A DNA stretch of 40,302 bases, taken from positions 1 to 40,302 of the forward strand of contig JAGOJO010000013.1 of NCBI GenBank assembly GCA_017995075.1. Direction: 5' to 3'. This stretch comes from Bacteroidia bacterium (GTDB lineage Bacteria; Bacteroidota; Bacteroidia; AKYH767-A; OLB10). Shown one piece after another: positions 9,550 through 18,917 of the stretch. Each line of letters starts with the position of its first letter. Positions within the stretch are counted from its first letter, which is position 1. The notes beneath the pieces were generated by a model. That model was not told the origin of the DNA. It saw nothing but the letters and a program-made list of their open reading frames with translations, and ran no database searches. The translations under genes were made by a program, and so were the position numbers.

Positions 9550-10374
9550 TCAGTTGATATGAGGGAAAATTAGTCGCGGTTGAGTGTAAACCATGTCATG
9601 TGCTGCGTTTTCAATTATCCGGATAGTGGTGCCGGGAACAAGAGCAGAGAATTCATCAGCCACAGCTTTATACATCGGGATGCAATGTCGGCCCAGTAAA
9701 ATTGTGACCGGTGCTGTGAGCTGCTTCAACATGTCTGAATTCAGTGAGGAAGGACTCTTCTCATTTATCATGCGGTGTAATGCACCTGCATTGGCGGCCA
9801 TGTCCCACCGAATTTGCTCGGGAAAGGCAATAAACCCCCGTGATCCGTTGGCATATCTCATGAGTGTGGCTACGGCATCCGCTGATTTTCCCTCTTCAAA
9901 ACAAACCCGGATTCGCTGAAAAGCTTCGGCTCGTTCTTCCCGAATCGATTGGTATCGCTCCTGGTCGTTAATCAGAAAGGCCAGACTCGGTTCTGCAAGT
10001 ATAATCTTCGTAAACAAATCTTTTCGGATAGCCGCAGCTGTTAGTACTACTGAACAGCCATAACTATGGGCGATGACTTTGCAGGGCGGTAAATTCAATG
10101 CTTCAATAAATCGAATGAGATCATTCGCATGTTGATCTGCATTGTAGTGGCTTGTTGACTGAGGATCATTCGGCAGGTGGAATCGTTGACTCAGACTGAT
10201 GAACCGGTATCCTTTGCTGAGATAAGCAGAAAGATATTGTCCATGGATCATGCTGGCGGCCGCTCCATGGACAAATAGTACAGGTGACCCGGACCCTTCT
10301 TCTGCGTAGTGCAGAATAGTGTCGCCGATATTAATGGTGGAATAATTCACTGTTGTTGATTTCGTGTTCCACAA
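9550..10374 (-). CDS. Alpha/beta-hydrolase fold protein
   Basis: This is a 274-residue cytosolic alpha/beta hydrolase without signal peptide. Visible: the oxyanion-region HG (VLFVHGAAAS, about 31-40), the nucleophile elbow A-H-S-Y-G with Ser104, and the C-terminal catalytic His259 (NAAHDMVY). The usual Asp after strand 7 is not apparent: the position reads LLGRHCIP, so the acid may come from elsewhere or be absent. There is no in-frame ATG near the start. An in-frame stop lies at 10387-10389, and between it and the conserved core only TTG (10374) and GTG (10350) are credible starts; I use the TTG. It follows the aldo/keto reductase by 49 bases on the same strand, so the two are probably co-transcribed. 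The substrate is unknown. Confidence 0.85.
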   Translation of the reverse strand: MWNTKSTTVNYSTINIGDTILHYAEEGSGSPVLFVHGAAASMIHGQYLSAYLSKGYRFISLSQRFHLPNDPQSTSHYNADQHANDLIRFIEALNLPPCKVIAHSYGCSVVLTAAAIRKDLFTKIILAEPSLAFLINDQERYQSIREERAEAFQRIRVCFEEGKSADAVATLMRYANGSRGFIAFPEQIRWDMAANAGALHRMINEKSPSSLNSDMLKQLTAPVTILLGRHCIPMYKAVADEFSALVPGTTIRIIENAAHDMVYTQPRLIFPHIN

Positions 10375-10423
10375 TAATACTGCGTTTTACCATACTCGGG
10401 AGAATGATAATCTGCAGTTTTAC

Positions 10424-11404
10424 TTAATACTCGGGCAGAACAGGCTTGTTTCCCATCACCGCTTCGATTCGATTCATGATTTCTTCTGTCAGCAGTGGAA
10501 CAATGTTCAGCGAATCGAGATTTTCATCAAGCTGTGATACCTTGCTGGCACCCAGAATGGCGGTACTGACATTTGGGTTTTTCAGACACCAGGCAATTGC
10601 CATTTGTGAAATGCTCACACCAAGATCATCCGAAATTTTCTTCAGTGTTTTCACTTTTTCAAGTCTTTCGGGCGTGATGTTCCGCTCACGAAGCCAATCC
10701 ATACCCTGCATACTTAAACGGGTATCTCCTGCTTCTCCTAAATATTTACCGCTGAGCAAACCGGATGATAAAGGTGACCAGATGGTAGTGCCCATTCCCT
10801 GATAGCGAAAAATGTGGAGATAATCGTCCTCCATTTTCTTCCGCTCAAAAAGATTATATTGCGGTTGCTCCATTACCGGGGCAATGAGGTGATGCTTCTC
10901 TGCTTCCAAATGCGCTTGCAGAATTTCCTGTGCGCTCCATTCAGAGGTTCCCCAGTATAAAATTTTCCCCTGCTGAATAAGCGTGTTCATCGCCTGAACT
11001 GTTTCGAGGATAGGTGTATTTTTATCCGGACGGTGACAGAAATATAAATCGATATATTCTACCTGCAACCGTTTGAGTGCCGCGTCACATCCTTCCAGAA
11101 TATGTTTCCGGCTTAAACCCCGTTGGTTGGGTTTGTTTTCTTCAAATCCAAAAAACACTTTGCTCGATACCATGTATGAACTTCGCGTCCAGTTGAGCTT
11201 CTTTAATGCATTTCCCATCACAATTTCGCTCTGTCCACGTGCATAGATTTCGGCATTGTCGAAGAAATTGATACCAGCATCATAGGCTTTTGCCATTAAT
11301 GTTTCACTGATATTATCTTCAATCTGTTTGCCAAAGGTGAGCCAGCTGCCAAATGAAAGTGCGCTGATCTGTAAGCCTGTATTACCAAATTTTCTATATT
11401 CCAT
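10424..11404 (-). CDS. Aldo/keto reductase (potassium channel beta-subunit-like)
   Basis: This is a 326-residue NADPH-dependent oxidoreductase with a complete AKR tetrad: Asp49 and Tyr54 (FFDNAEIYARGQSE), Lys82 (VSSKVFF) and His124 (YFCHRPD). The TIWSPLSSGLLSGKY segment and the C-terminal ILGASKVSQLDENL cofactor loop match the Kv-beta/YghZ-like branch of AKRs. It presumably reduces carbonyl compounds, with physiological substrate unknown. It is the first gene of a likely two-gene minus-strand operon with the alpha/beta hydrolase at 9550-10374. The start at 11404 gives the expected MEYRKFGNTGLQISALSFG opening. I see no clean promoter box upstream. Confidence 0.93.
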   Translation of the reverse strand: MEYRKFGNTGLQISALSFGSWLTFGKQIEDNISETLMAKAYDAGINFFDNAEIYARGQSEIVMGNALKKLNWTRSSYMVSSKVFFGFEENKPNQRGLSRKHILEGCDAALKRLQVEYIDLYFCHRPDKNTPILETVQAMNTLIQQGKILYWGTSEWSAQEILQAHLEAEKHHLIAPVMEQPQYNLFERKKMEDDYLHIFRYQGMGTTIWSPLSSGLLSGKYLGEAGDTRLSMQGMDWLRERNITPERLEKVKTLKKISDDLGVSISQMAIAWCLKNPNVSTAILGASKVSQLDENLDSLNIVPLLTEEIMNRIEAVMGNKPVLPEY

Positions 11405-11465
11405 CTGAAGGGTTCTTTAGATTGTAAAAATAGTGGACACAATCATTCATCTTGGAAAAATACCC

Positions 11466-11473
11466 TAATTTTG
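11466..11473 (+). promoter_or_regulatory. Candidate -7 element (TAATTTTG)
   Basis: An exact TAnnTTTG match lies only 5 bases before the ATG at 11479. If used, the transcript would be leaderless or nearly so. A well-spaced TTG is missing upstream, so support is moderate. Confidence 0.45.
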
Positions 11474-11478
11474 TTTGT

Positions 11479-12723
11479 ATGAAAAGAGGATTGATTATCA
11501 CTATGCTGACTCTTTTGTCGCATTGTTTGCCGGCTCAAACCACTAAAATCCTGTTGGTGGGCAATAGTTATACTGCAGCAAATAATCTTGCTTCGGTAAT
11601 TTCTCAGCTCTCTTTGAGTATGGGTGATACAGCTGAGGTTTATGCAGTAAATCCCGGTGGATATACTTTTGAGTTACACACTGTGTATGCTCCGACATTG
11701 GCAATGATTGATTCCATGGACTGGGACTTTGTGGTGCTGCAGGAACAAAGTCAGCGACCTTCTTTTCCTCAGTCACAGGTAGAAGTGGAGGTTTATCCCT
11801 TTGCCCGATACCTAGACAGCCTCATTCATGTCAATAATCAATGTACAGAAACTGTTTTCTATATGACATGGGGGAGGAAATACGGCGACGCAGGAAATTG
11901 CGCTTTCTGGCCACCAGTATGCACTTTTACAGGAATGCAACAACAGCTTCGTGATTCATATGTGAAGATGGCGAATGATAATGCTGCATTGGTAGCTCCT
12001 GTTGGGGAAGCATGGGAGCGAAGCTGGAATACTGATTCAACTATCAATCTCTGGGTATCAGATAATAGTCATCCTGATGTCACCGGTACTTATCTTGCCG
12101 CCTGCGTATTTTATGCTACGCTTTTCCGCCAATCGCCAGTGGGTGCTTCCTATACGGCCGGACTCTCTGCATCTGTAGCAACACATCTTCAGCAAATGGC
12201 ATTTCAAACGGTATTTGATAGTCTGGATACATGGAACATCGGCGACTATGATGTTGTTCCACAGTTTGCCGCAAATATCGCCGGACTCAACGTCCAGTTC
12301 GATAATCAATCATTGAATGGCCTTACGTACTTCTGGAGCTTCGGAGATGGAGGTACATCTTCAGATAGTTTGCCGCAACATACTTATACCTCGCCTGGTA
12401 ATTATCAGGTGACTTTAACAGTAAGCAATGGTTGCACAGGAGGTACAGTAACTCAAACGATCAACGTGACTTCTACTGCAATTGGTGATCAGATGAATGA
12501 AATTCCCTGTATATCGCTTTTAGAGAATGGAGTGTTTCAAACAGATTGCAGTTCGGGTTTAGAAGTGAAAATATTCACGTTGGACGGGAAACTTGTTGCT
12601 GATGAAACGATTGCGCCGCAAGGAATTTTCCGTGCAGTTGTTCCCGGCCCTGGCTTGTATATTGCTGTTTTTCAGGTGGATAATATCATTGTGGCGAGGA
12701 GCCGCTTCACCCGGATTTATTAA
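11479..12723 (+). CDS. Secreted SGNH-like hydrolase with PKD domain and T9SS-like tail
   Basis: From the ATG at 11479 the protein has 414 residues and begins with a good signal peptide (MKRGLIITMLTLLSHCLPAQ); an upstream in-frame TTG (11452) would bury that signal. The body opens with KILLVGNSYTAANN, a variant of the GDS block with Ser as likely nucleophile. It ends with a D-x-x-H pair (SDNSHPDVTGTYLA), the order expected of SGNH esterases; the layout resembles the DUF4886-type members. Next comes a PKD domain (YFWSFGDGGTSSDSLPQHTY). The last ~70 residues look like a diverged T9SS sorting domain (LEVKIFTLDGKLV ... GPGLYIAVFQ). A role as an extracellular deacylase acting on glycans is plausible but inferred. 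The next plus-strand gene follows after 164 bases. Confidence 0.82.
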   Translation: MKRGLIITMLTLLSHCLPAQTTKILLVGNSYTAANNLASVISQLSLSMGDTAEVYAVNPGGYTFELHTVYAPTLAMIDSMDWDFVVLQEQSQRPSFPQSQVEVEVYPFARYLDSLIHVNNQCTETVFYMTWGRKYGDAGNCAFWPPVCTFTGMQQQLRDSYVKMANDNAALVAPVGEAWERSWNTDSTINLWVSDNSHPDVTGTYLAACVFYATLFRQSPVGASYTAGLSASVATHLQQMAFQTVFDSLDTWNIGDYDVVPQFAANIAGLNVQFDNQSLNGLTYFWSFGDGGTSSDSLPQHTYTSPGNYQVTLTVSNGCTGGTVTQTINVTSTAIGDQMNEIPCISLLENGVFQTDCSSGLEVKIFTLDGKLVADETIAPQGIFRAVVPGPGLYIAVFQVDNIIVARSRFTRIY

Positions 12724-12781
12724 GAGAGTTTTCACAATTTTCAGCTTATAACTTTCGATGGTTTCCCGATAGAAATCATTA

Positions 12782-12816
12782 GGATCGTATTTGCCTATTC
12801 CCTACATTTACGATCC
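12782..12816. repeat. Small inverted repeat between the SGNH and M4 genes
   Basis: GGATCGTA (12782-12789) and TACGATCC (12809-12816) are perfect complements around a 19-base centre. No T-run follows, so an operator is as likely as a weak terminator; chance cannot be excluded. Confidence 0.4.
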
Positions 12817-12887
12817 CCAAACAAATCTCCACTTTTCTTAACGATGGAGATCCAGCTACCGAAATAAAACCAAAACAATACACTCTT

Positions 12888-15800
12888 ATGAAAAAAATCC
12901 TACTGGGCTGTCTGTTAGCCCTGGGCATGACTACAACACATGCACAGGTTGTTACAGGGTCAAATGCTGAAAAGCTACATCCATCTGCAGAGATGTTGCG
13001 ATATGATGATCGCACGACTGCACCACTGTATGTAAAATTTAAACAAGGTGCATTTGTTGCAGGAACTTCCGGAATGGAAGCTATGCGACAGGTATTGCAG
13101 AGTGGAACAGCTGATTCATGGCAACTGATCCGTACAGACGCTGATGATCTGGGAATGCAACATGCCCGTTATCAGCAATACTACAACAATGTAAAGGTGA
13201 TCACCGGTGAATACATTCTTCACCTGAAGCAGGGAAATATCGTTTCTGCAAACGGATTATTCTACCGCGGACTGCAGTTGAATACGAATCCAGCGTTAAA
13301 TGAAAAGGCAGCATTGGATGCGGCATTGAGAGCAATTGGTGCTTCCAAATATCTCTGGGAGTCTTCAGCGGCTGAACAGGAGATTCTTTCCGGTCACAAT
13401 CACGGTAGCGCCTATCCGAAAGGAGAGCTCGTTGTATTGCCTAAAGTGGAGTTTAATGCTTCCAAAGAAAATACACTCTGCTGGAGATTTGATATCTATG
13501 CAATGGAACCACATGAGCGCTGGTATATTTATGTAAATGCGCAAACCGGTGAAATTATTTTTAAAGAAAACAGAATCTGTACAATCACGGTAAACGCTAC
13601 TGCGGCTACCCGTTACAGTGGATCACAAACTTTCCAGGTAGACAGTCTTTCGGCTACTAGCTACCGTCTGCGTGATTTTACCCGTGGAAGCGGAGTAGAA
13701 ACTTACAACCTTGCAAATGGAACTACCTATGTAAATACTGATTTTACAGATACCGATAAAAACTGGACACCCGGTGCGCCGGACAATGCTGCGTTGGATG
13801 CACATTGGGGAACACAGAAAACTTATGATTACTACTTCGGCATCCATGGACGTAACAGTTATAACAATGCCGGTGCTGTTCTTCGTTCTTATGTTCACTA
13901 CAGCAGTGCTTACAACAATGCATTCTGGAATGGTTCTGTGATGACTTACGGTGATGGAGATGGTTCAACTTTCTCTCCGCTTACAGAACTGGACATCGTT
14001 GCGCATGAATTGACGCATGGTGTTACCAATTTCTCTTCAAACCTGGTTTACTCTTATCAGTCAGGTGCATTGAATGAGTCGTTCTCTGATATCTTCGGTG
14101 TAACGGTTGATTTCTTTGCACGTCCTGCTCAGGCAAACTGGACAATGGCAGATCAAAGTTATACACCAGCCACTCCCGGTGATGGAATCCGTTACATGAA
14201 CAATCCAAATCTCGCAGGAGATCCTGATACATATCTTGGAACAAACTGGTATACAGGTGCAGGTGATAATGGTGGTGTTCACTATAACAGTGGCGTACAA
14301 AACTTCTGGTATTACCTGTTGTGTGTGGGTGGAACAGGTACTAATGATTTCGGTTTTGCTTACAACGTAGCAAGCGTTACAATGGCGAAAGCACGAATGA
14401 TTGCTTACCGCAATAACTCATTCTATCTTACTTCCGGTTCACAGTATGCAGATGCAGCTTACTATTCATTGCAGGCGGCTACTGATTTATATGGTCCATG
14501 TTCTCCTGAGGCTTATTCCGTAAAAAATGCCTGGGATGCAGTAGGTGTTTATGGATTGTCATTAAATGCAAATGCAACAGCATCAGTAACTGGTGGAGCT
14601 TGTACAGGTTCTACTATACAGTTCACTGCAGCAGGTGGAGCTACTTATCAGTGGTCTGGTCCTGGTGGATTTTCATCTACCAGTGCTACACCAACCATTG
14701 CGAATGCATCTACATCTAACAATGGAACTTACACCTGCGTTGTAACTGCTGCGAATGGTTGCAGTGGTACAGCATCAGTAACTGTTAATGTTGGACCAGC
14801 TCCAAGCGTTACAGCTACCGGTGGCGTGGCGATCTGTAATGGTGGTACTGCACAATTGCAGGCTACAGCATCAGTACCAGGGCAGGGAGGAAATATTGGT
14901 GTGAATACAACAGCATTGCCAATTCCTGATTCTCCAAACCCTGCTGTGACTTCTAATATCACTATCAGTGGAAGCTCCAATGCCAGTGCGGTGATTGCTA
15001 TTACGATTGATTCTTTGACGCATACATATGATGCCGATCTTAAAATTGAACTTGTTGCTCCGAATGGATCATTGATTACATTGGCCAATGGTGTCGGTGG
15101 ATCTGGAGATAATTACATTCGTACCCGACTTGTTACAGGCGGAACCGCATTTGCAAATGGTGTTGCTCCATTCACAGGAAACTTTGCTCCTCAAACTGCA
15201 TTCAGTAACCTCACTGGTTCTGCAAACGGTGTATGGGGTTTACGGATCACTGATCTTGCTGGACAAGATGTTGGTACTCTTTGGAAATGGACACTTGAAT
15301 TGCCAGGTAACAGCATTTCTTCATACAGCTGGAATCCTTCAACAGGTTTGAACAATGCTTCTATTGCAAATCCGGTTGCTAGTCCTGCTTCAACTACAGT
15401 TTATACTTGTACTGTAACCGATAATAATGGATGTACTGCTGCCTCTTCAACTACTGTAACTATTGGAACATTGTCTACTACAGCAAGTTCTACCAGTGTT
15501 ACCTGCAATGGTGCTGCAAATGGAACTGCTACAGTTTCTGCCGCTGGAACACCTACTTATCAGTGGTCAAATGGTGCGAATACAAGCACTATTTCCGGAC
15601 TTACTGCAGGTTCATATACTTGTACCGTAAGTGATGGCTCAGGATGTACTGCTGTTCAGGTTGTGACCGTTACTCAGCCACAACAACTGGAAGGCTTTAT
15701 CACTACACAAAACGCTAATTGTGGTGCCAATGATGGTTCAGCGTATCTGACAATTTATGGTGGTACCTCTCCATTCACAATTGTATGGAACAATGGTGCA

Positions 15801-16949
15801 ACTACTCCGAATATTTCCGGACTTGGTGCTGGAACATATAGCGCTACTGTGACTGATGCGAATGGTTGTACATTCTTTACAAGTGGTGTGGTGAGTACAA
15901 CAGGCACAAATCCTCCTGCTACTCCAGGTTCAATTACAGGTACTAAAAATGGAGTATGTCCTGGCACTACTAAAACATATAGCTGTCCTTCTGTTGCAAA
16001 TGCATCTACTTATACATGGACCGTTCCTGCAAATGCAGTGATCAACAGTGGTCAGGGAACGAATTCAATTTCTGTAACATTCCAGAATTTATTTACTACC
16101 GGCCCTATCACAGTTACTGCAGGAAATAGTTGCGGAACAAGTAATGCAAAATCTGCAACACTTCGCAGTACGGCTCAGCAACCTGGAACAATTACTGGAC
16201 CTGCAAATAACCTTTGCAATAGTTTAACTACTTATAGCATTCCTGCTTCTACAACCGGTGCTACTTCTTATACATGGTCAGTTCCTGCAGGTGCAAGTAT
16301 TGTTTCCGGTCAGGGTACTACAAGTATTCAGGTGCAATGGCCAACTTCACCAATCAGTGGAGGCAGCATTTGCGTTGTAGCTAACAATGCTTGCGGAAGC
16401 AGCACGGCTCGTTGCAAAGCAAGTCTGACTACACTTCCATTGAAACCAACTACCATCACCGGACCTACAAGCGTTTGTGCCAACCAGTCGAATCTTACCT
16501 ATTCAGTAGCAACACAACCTGGTGTTACTTATACATGGACAGTTCCTTCCGGAGCTAGTCTCGTGAGCGGACAGGGTACAGGTACTGTTGTTGTAAACTG
16601 GAGATCTACTACCGGTTTGCTGAAAGTTAAAGCAGGAAATGCATGTGCAACTACCAGCGATAAATCCTTGCAGATCGTAGTTTCATGTCGTGAAGGAAAC
16701 TTTGGAACATTTGATGCAGCATTGATGCCAAATCCAAGTAATGGTCAGGCAGCTATCCGTTTCAATGATGAACCTGGAGATTATGTGGTAACTGTTTCCG
16801 ATATGCTTGGTCAAACTGTTCTGCGTGAAAGCTCTTCTCAGCGTAACTTCAACCTGAACATGACAGAAAATGCACCTGGAATTTACCTGGTTCAAATTCT
16901 GAACAGTAACGGTGATAAGAAAGTGATGAGAATGGTCATCAGCGAATAA
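12888..16949 (+). CDS. M4 (thermolysin-like) metalloprotease, multidomain, T9SS cargo
   Basis: This is a 1353-residue secreted zinc protease. Order of parts: signal peptide (1-20, ending THAQ), FTP/PepSY-type propeptide (about 30-230), and M4 catalytic domain with zinc ligands His373/His377 in HELTH and Glu397 (ALNESFSD), plus the transition-state His465 in GGVHYNSG. Then come an Ig-like domain, a proprotein-convertase P domain (about 690-810), two SprB-like repeats (CNGAANGTATV, NCGANDGSAYL), three PKD-like modules each with an SGQGT signature, and a T9SS type A sorting domain (MPNPSNGQAAIRF ... GIYLVQI). The key catalytic residues are intact. It should be exported by Sec, processed, and then moved to the surface or medium by T9SS, where it would degrade protein. 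The ATG at 12888 gives a clean lysine-led signal. A terminator follows at 16966. Confidence 0.95.
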   Translation: MKKILLGCLLALGMTTTHAQVVTGSNAEKLHPSAEMLRYDDRTTAPLYVKFKQGAFVAGTSGMEAMRQVLQSGTADSWQLIRTDADDLGMQHARYQQYYNNVKVITGEYILHLKQGNIVSANGLFYRGLQLNTNPALNEKAALDAALRAIGASKYLWESSAAEQEILSGHNHGSAYPKGELVVLPKVEFNASKENTLCWRFDIYAMEPHERWYIYVNAQTGEIIFKENRICTITVNATAATRYSGSQTFQVDSLSATSYRLRDFTRGSGVETYNLANGTTYVNTDFTDTDKNWTPGAPDNAALDAHWGTQKTYDYYFGIHGRNSYNNAGAVLRSYVHYSSAYNNAFWNGSVMTYGDGDGSTFSPLTELDIVAHELTHGVTNFSSNLVYSYQSGALNESFSDIFGVTVDFFARPAQANWTMADQSYTPATPGDGIRYMNNPNLAGDPDTYLGTNWYTGAGDNGGVHYNSGVQNFWYYLLCVGGTGTNDFGFAYNVASVTMAKARMIAYRNNSFYLTSGSQYADAAYYSLQAATDLYGPCSPEAYSVKNAWDAVGVYGLSLNANATASVTGGACTGSTIQFTAAGGATYQWSGPGGFSSTSATPTIANASTSNNGTYTCVVTAANGCSGTASVTVNVGPAPSVTATGGVAICNGGTAQLQATASVPGQGGNIGVNTTALPIPDSPNPAVTSNITISGSSNASAVIAITIDSLTHTYDADLKIELVAPNGSLITLANGVGGSGDNYIRTRLVTGGTAFANGVAPFTGNFAPQTAFSNLTGSANGVWGLRITDLAGQDVGTLWKWTLELPGNSISSYSWNPSTGLNNASIANPVASPASTTVYTCTVTDNNGCTAASSTTVTIGTLSTTASSTSVTCNGAANGTATVSAAGTPTYQWSNGANTSTISGLTAGSYTCTVSDGSGCTAVQVVTVTQPQQLEGFITTQNANCGANDGSAYLTIYGGTSPFTIVWNNGATTPNISGLGAGTYSATVTDANGCTFFTSGVVSTTGTNPPATPGSITGTKNGVCPGTTKTYSCPSVANASTYTWTVPANAVINSGQGTNSISVTFQNLFTTGPITVTAGNSCGTSNAKSATLRSTAQQPGTITGPANNLCNSLTTYSIPASTTGATSYTWSVPAGASIVSGQGTTSIQVQWPTSPISGGSICVVANNACGSSTARCKASLTTLPLKPTTITGPTSVCANQSNLTYSVATQPGVTYTWTVPSGASLVSGQGTGTVVVNWRSTTGLLKVKAGNACATTSDKSLQIVVSCREGNFGTFDAALMPNPSNGQAAIRFNDEPGDYVVTVSDMLGQTVLRESSSQRNFNLNMTENAPGIYLVQILNSNGDKKVMRMVISE

Positions 16950-16965
16950 TAGTAACCTCTATATG

Positions 16966-17002
16966 AAAGCCGGTTCGATTGATTTCGGACCGGCTTTTTT
17001 TA
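16966..17002 (+). terminator. Rho-independent terminator of the M4 protease gene
   Basis: AAAGCCGGT (16966-16974) pairs with ACCGGCTTT (16989-16997), and four more pairs (one G:T) extend the stem inward to 13 bp. A T-run follows directly. It starts 17 bases past the stop. Confidence 0.9.
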
Positions 17003-17043
17003 TGATGATGCTCAGTTGTTTTTCCGAAAGTAGAATTTAATAG

Positions 17044-17051
17044 TACTTTTG
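17044..17051 (+). promoter_or_regulatory. -7 element (TACTTTTG) of the AI-2E permease gene
   Basis: An exact TAnnTTTG match sits 18 bases before the ATG at 17070, the same layout as the promoter at 2772. The expected -33 TTG is not at 19 bp (TTC there), so only the -7 box is firm. The in-frame TTG at 17049 lies inside this box and is not a start. Confidence 0.6.
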
Positions 17052-17069
17052 AGGTTAAACCTATACCTC

Positions 17070-18137
17070 ATGAAGCCTGCATCTTCCAGTATCTTTTCCG
17101 GTTATTTCTTCTTCACAGGTGCAATTCTGTTTACCGGCGCCTTGCTGAAAATTGGATCTTCTCTGTTTGTTCCTTTAGGTTATGCTTTCTTTCTAAGTAT
17201 TGTTCTCTATCCTGTTTGTCATCTGCTGGAGAAAAAAGGATTAAGCCGGCAACTGGCAATAACGATTGGGTTAATCTTATTGCTTGCATTGATCAGTATT
17301 TTGATTTTGTTATTTAGTCTGCAGTTGCAGCATATTTTTGCTGAATGGCCATTGATCTACGCAAAACTTTCTGAACTGCTGATATCCGTTCAGGCTTATC
17401 TGTTGGAACGTTTCGGTATCAGTAATGAACAAGTAATTAAGTGGCTGGAAGATTCCTTAAACGGTTCCATTTCTTCTTCGGTAGGTGTTGTGGGAACAAC
17501 CTTGCAATCTCTCCTCGTAAATCTTGCAATTCTCGCGCTGATTCCGGTTTATACGTTTTTGATTTTGTTTTACAGATCTCGCCTTGTTGAGTTTCTGTTA
17601 TTACTATTGCCAGGTCAGGAACGTAGCAGGATTATCGAGGTGATCCAACTATCTGTGCATACGTACTTCAAGTTTATCAAGGGAATGGCTGTAGTTTATT
17701 TTTTGGTGGGAACATTAAACTCAATTGGACTTTGGTTAATGGGTATTCCGTATGCATTTTTATTTGGCTATCTCACAGCTGTAATGACATTCATTCCGTA
17801 CGTAGGAATTATTGTGGCAAGTATTTTACCGATCACTTATGCCTGGATATCCTACGGAGTAATCTGGTATCCGTTAGGTGTAGTGGCACTTTTCGCAGTT
17901 GTTCAGTACCTTGAAGCGAACATCATCTTTCCATGGGCAGTCGGGCAACGACTGGAATTAAACACTCTGGCTACATTAATAGTAATTGTAGTCGGTGGGA
18001 TTATCTGGGGCGCATCCGGTATGATCTTATTTATTCCATTCGCTGCTATCTTAAAACTCGTAGCGGATCGGATGCCGGGCTGGGAAGCTTTGTCGATGTT
18101 TTTAAGTAATGGAGCTAAATCAACGAGTGAAAAATGA
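17070..18137 (+). CDS. AI-2E family transporter (PerM/YdiK-like permease)
   Basis: This is an integral inner-membrane protein of 355 residues with the layout of the AI-2E/UPF0118 family. Two to three hydrophobic helices come first (about 8-75), followed by a soluble, amphipathic stretch (about 95-145, LLISVQAYLLERFGISNEQ). The remaining helices hold the conserved AFLFGYLTAVMTFIPYVG and QYLEANIIFPWAVGQRLELN blocks. Family members have been linked to efflux or exchange of small solutes (the name comes from autoinducer-2 export by TqsA); the substrate here cannot be told. The ATG at 17070 is used because an exact -7 element ends 18 bases upstream. The gene converges on the minus-strand gene ending at 18143 with only 5 bases between stops and no visible terminator there. 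Confidence 0.9.
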   Translation: MKPASSSIFSGYFFFTGAILFTGALLKIGSSLFVPLGYAFFLSIVLYPVCHLLEKKGLSRQLAITIGLILLLALISILILLFSLQLQHIFAEWPLIYAKLSELLISVQAYLLERFGISNEQVIKWLEDSLNGSISSSVGVVGTTLQSLLVNLAILALIPVYTFLILFYRSRLVEFLLLLLPGQERSRIIEVIQLSVHTYFKFIKGMAVVYFLVGTLNSIGLWLMGIPYAFLFGYLTAVMTFIPYVGIIVASILPITYAWISYGVIWYPLGVVALFAVVQYLEANIIFPWAVGQRLELNTLATLIVIVVGGIIWGASGMILFIPFAAILKLVADRMPGWEALSMFLSNGAKSTSEK

Positions 18138-18142
18138 TGCGG

Positions 18143-18850
18143 CTATTGATTGGAATAGCTCATGTATTTTTCTTTGATATATACCGCCATTTCATATTGC
18201 GAAAGTGATTTCAATAAAAATTCCGAGAGTCCTAAATAATCGATGAAAGCATTGTATTCATTATACTGCATTTTGATTAAGCCTGAACGGGAATAGTTGG
18301 CCAAGACTTCCCGCAGTAATTCACGACGACGGTCGTTATTCATCATCTCAGCCACTTTGCGTCTGCTTTGTTCTTTACGGCTGAACTCTTCGTATAAAGC
18401 TGTTAATGGGCTCTGCCAGGCTGCTACTCCTGTTAAACGATAATCTTTCTTGTTATAACCAAGTTTCTTTATATCGTCTTCAATTCTGTTCAGATCACGG
18501 GGTGCAAAAACTGTAAAATCATTCAGTGTTGACACTAACTTCTTTAATCCGATAATGATCTTGTACGATGACATCATCGCAGAATCCCGGAAACAAATTT
18601 TCACGGATTGGTACCCAAGTGCTGTAATAACGATAGTGTCGTTCTTTTCTGCAGTTACTGTAAAAGAGTTGTCAGCACCTGCAAATACTCCTTGTTGTGT
18701 ACGCAGGTTAATTGCCATCACCTGTTCCAGCAATAACGATGGAGAATTTTTATCCATCGCCTTTCCGTTGATGGTAATCGATTGTTGTGCATTAGCGGTT
18801 GTAATCAGGGAAAGCAGAAAACAGAAGAGGATAAAAGAAGATTTATACAA
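18143..18850 (-). CDS. Exported protein with carboxypeptidase-regulatory-like domain
   Basis: With a TTG start at 18850 the product is 235 residues and opens with a regular signal peptide (MYKSSFILFCFLLSLITTAN, cleavage near NAQ). Residues ~24-105 form a carboxypeptidase-regulatory-like beta domain (ITINGKAMD ... VMAINLRTQQGVF ... NDTIVITALGYQSVKI), a fold often found in periplasmic and outer-membrane proteins of this phylum. The remaining ~130 residues are helical and charged, with no recognised domain. Longer starts exist (ATG at 18916, further upstream 18955). They would put the terminator of the upstream M28 gene inside the coding region and give an untypical 45-residue leader, so the TTG is preferred. 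The gene follows the M28 peptidase on the same strand. Function is unknown; envelope localisation is inferred. Confidence 0.72.
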   Translation of the reverse strand: MYKSSFILFCFLLSLITTANAQQSITINGKAMDKNSPSLLLEQVMAINLRTQQGVFAGADNSFTVTAEKNDTIVITALGYQSVKICFRDSAMMSSYKIIIGLKKLVSTLNDFTVFAPRDLNRIEDDIKKLGYNKKDYRLTGVAAWQSPLTALYEEFSRKEQSRRKVAEMMNNDRRRELLREVLANYSRSGLIKMQYNEYNAFIDYLGLSEFLLKSLSQYEMAVYIKEKYMSYSNQ

Positions 18851-18895
18851 AAAACAGAAAGCAGAGGATTGAACGAACCCTCTGCTTTCTGTTTT
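18849..18895 (-). terminator. Strong terminator after the M28 peptidase gene
   Basis: AAAACAGAAAGCAGAGG (18851-18867) and CCTCTGCTTTCTGTTTT (18879-18895) form a perfect 17-bp stem with an 11-base loop. On the minus strand the hairpin is followed by TT and then G. It lies 23 bases beyond the M28 stop codon and directly before the TTG of the next gene. Confidence 0.88.
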
Positions 18896-18917
18896 ATTTA
18901 TTTTTTCTCTGATCATT

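Noticed and set aside
17885-17900. TGGCAC followed by GCA, resembling a sigma-54 -24/-12 promoter
   Set aside because: It lies inside the AI-2E permease coding region and lacks the TTGCA half.
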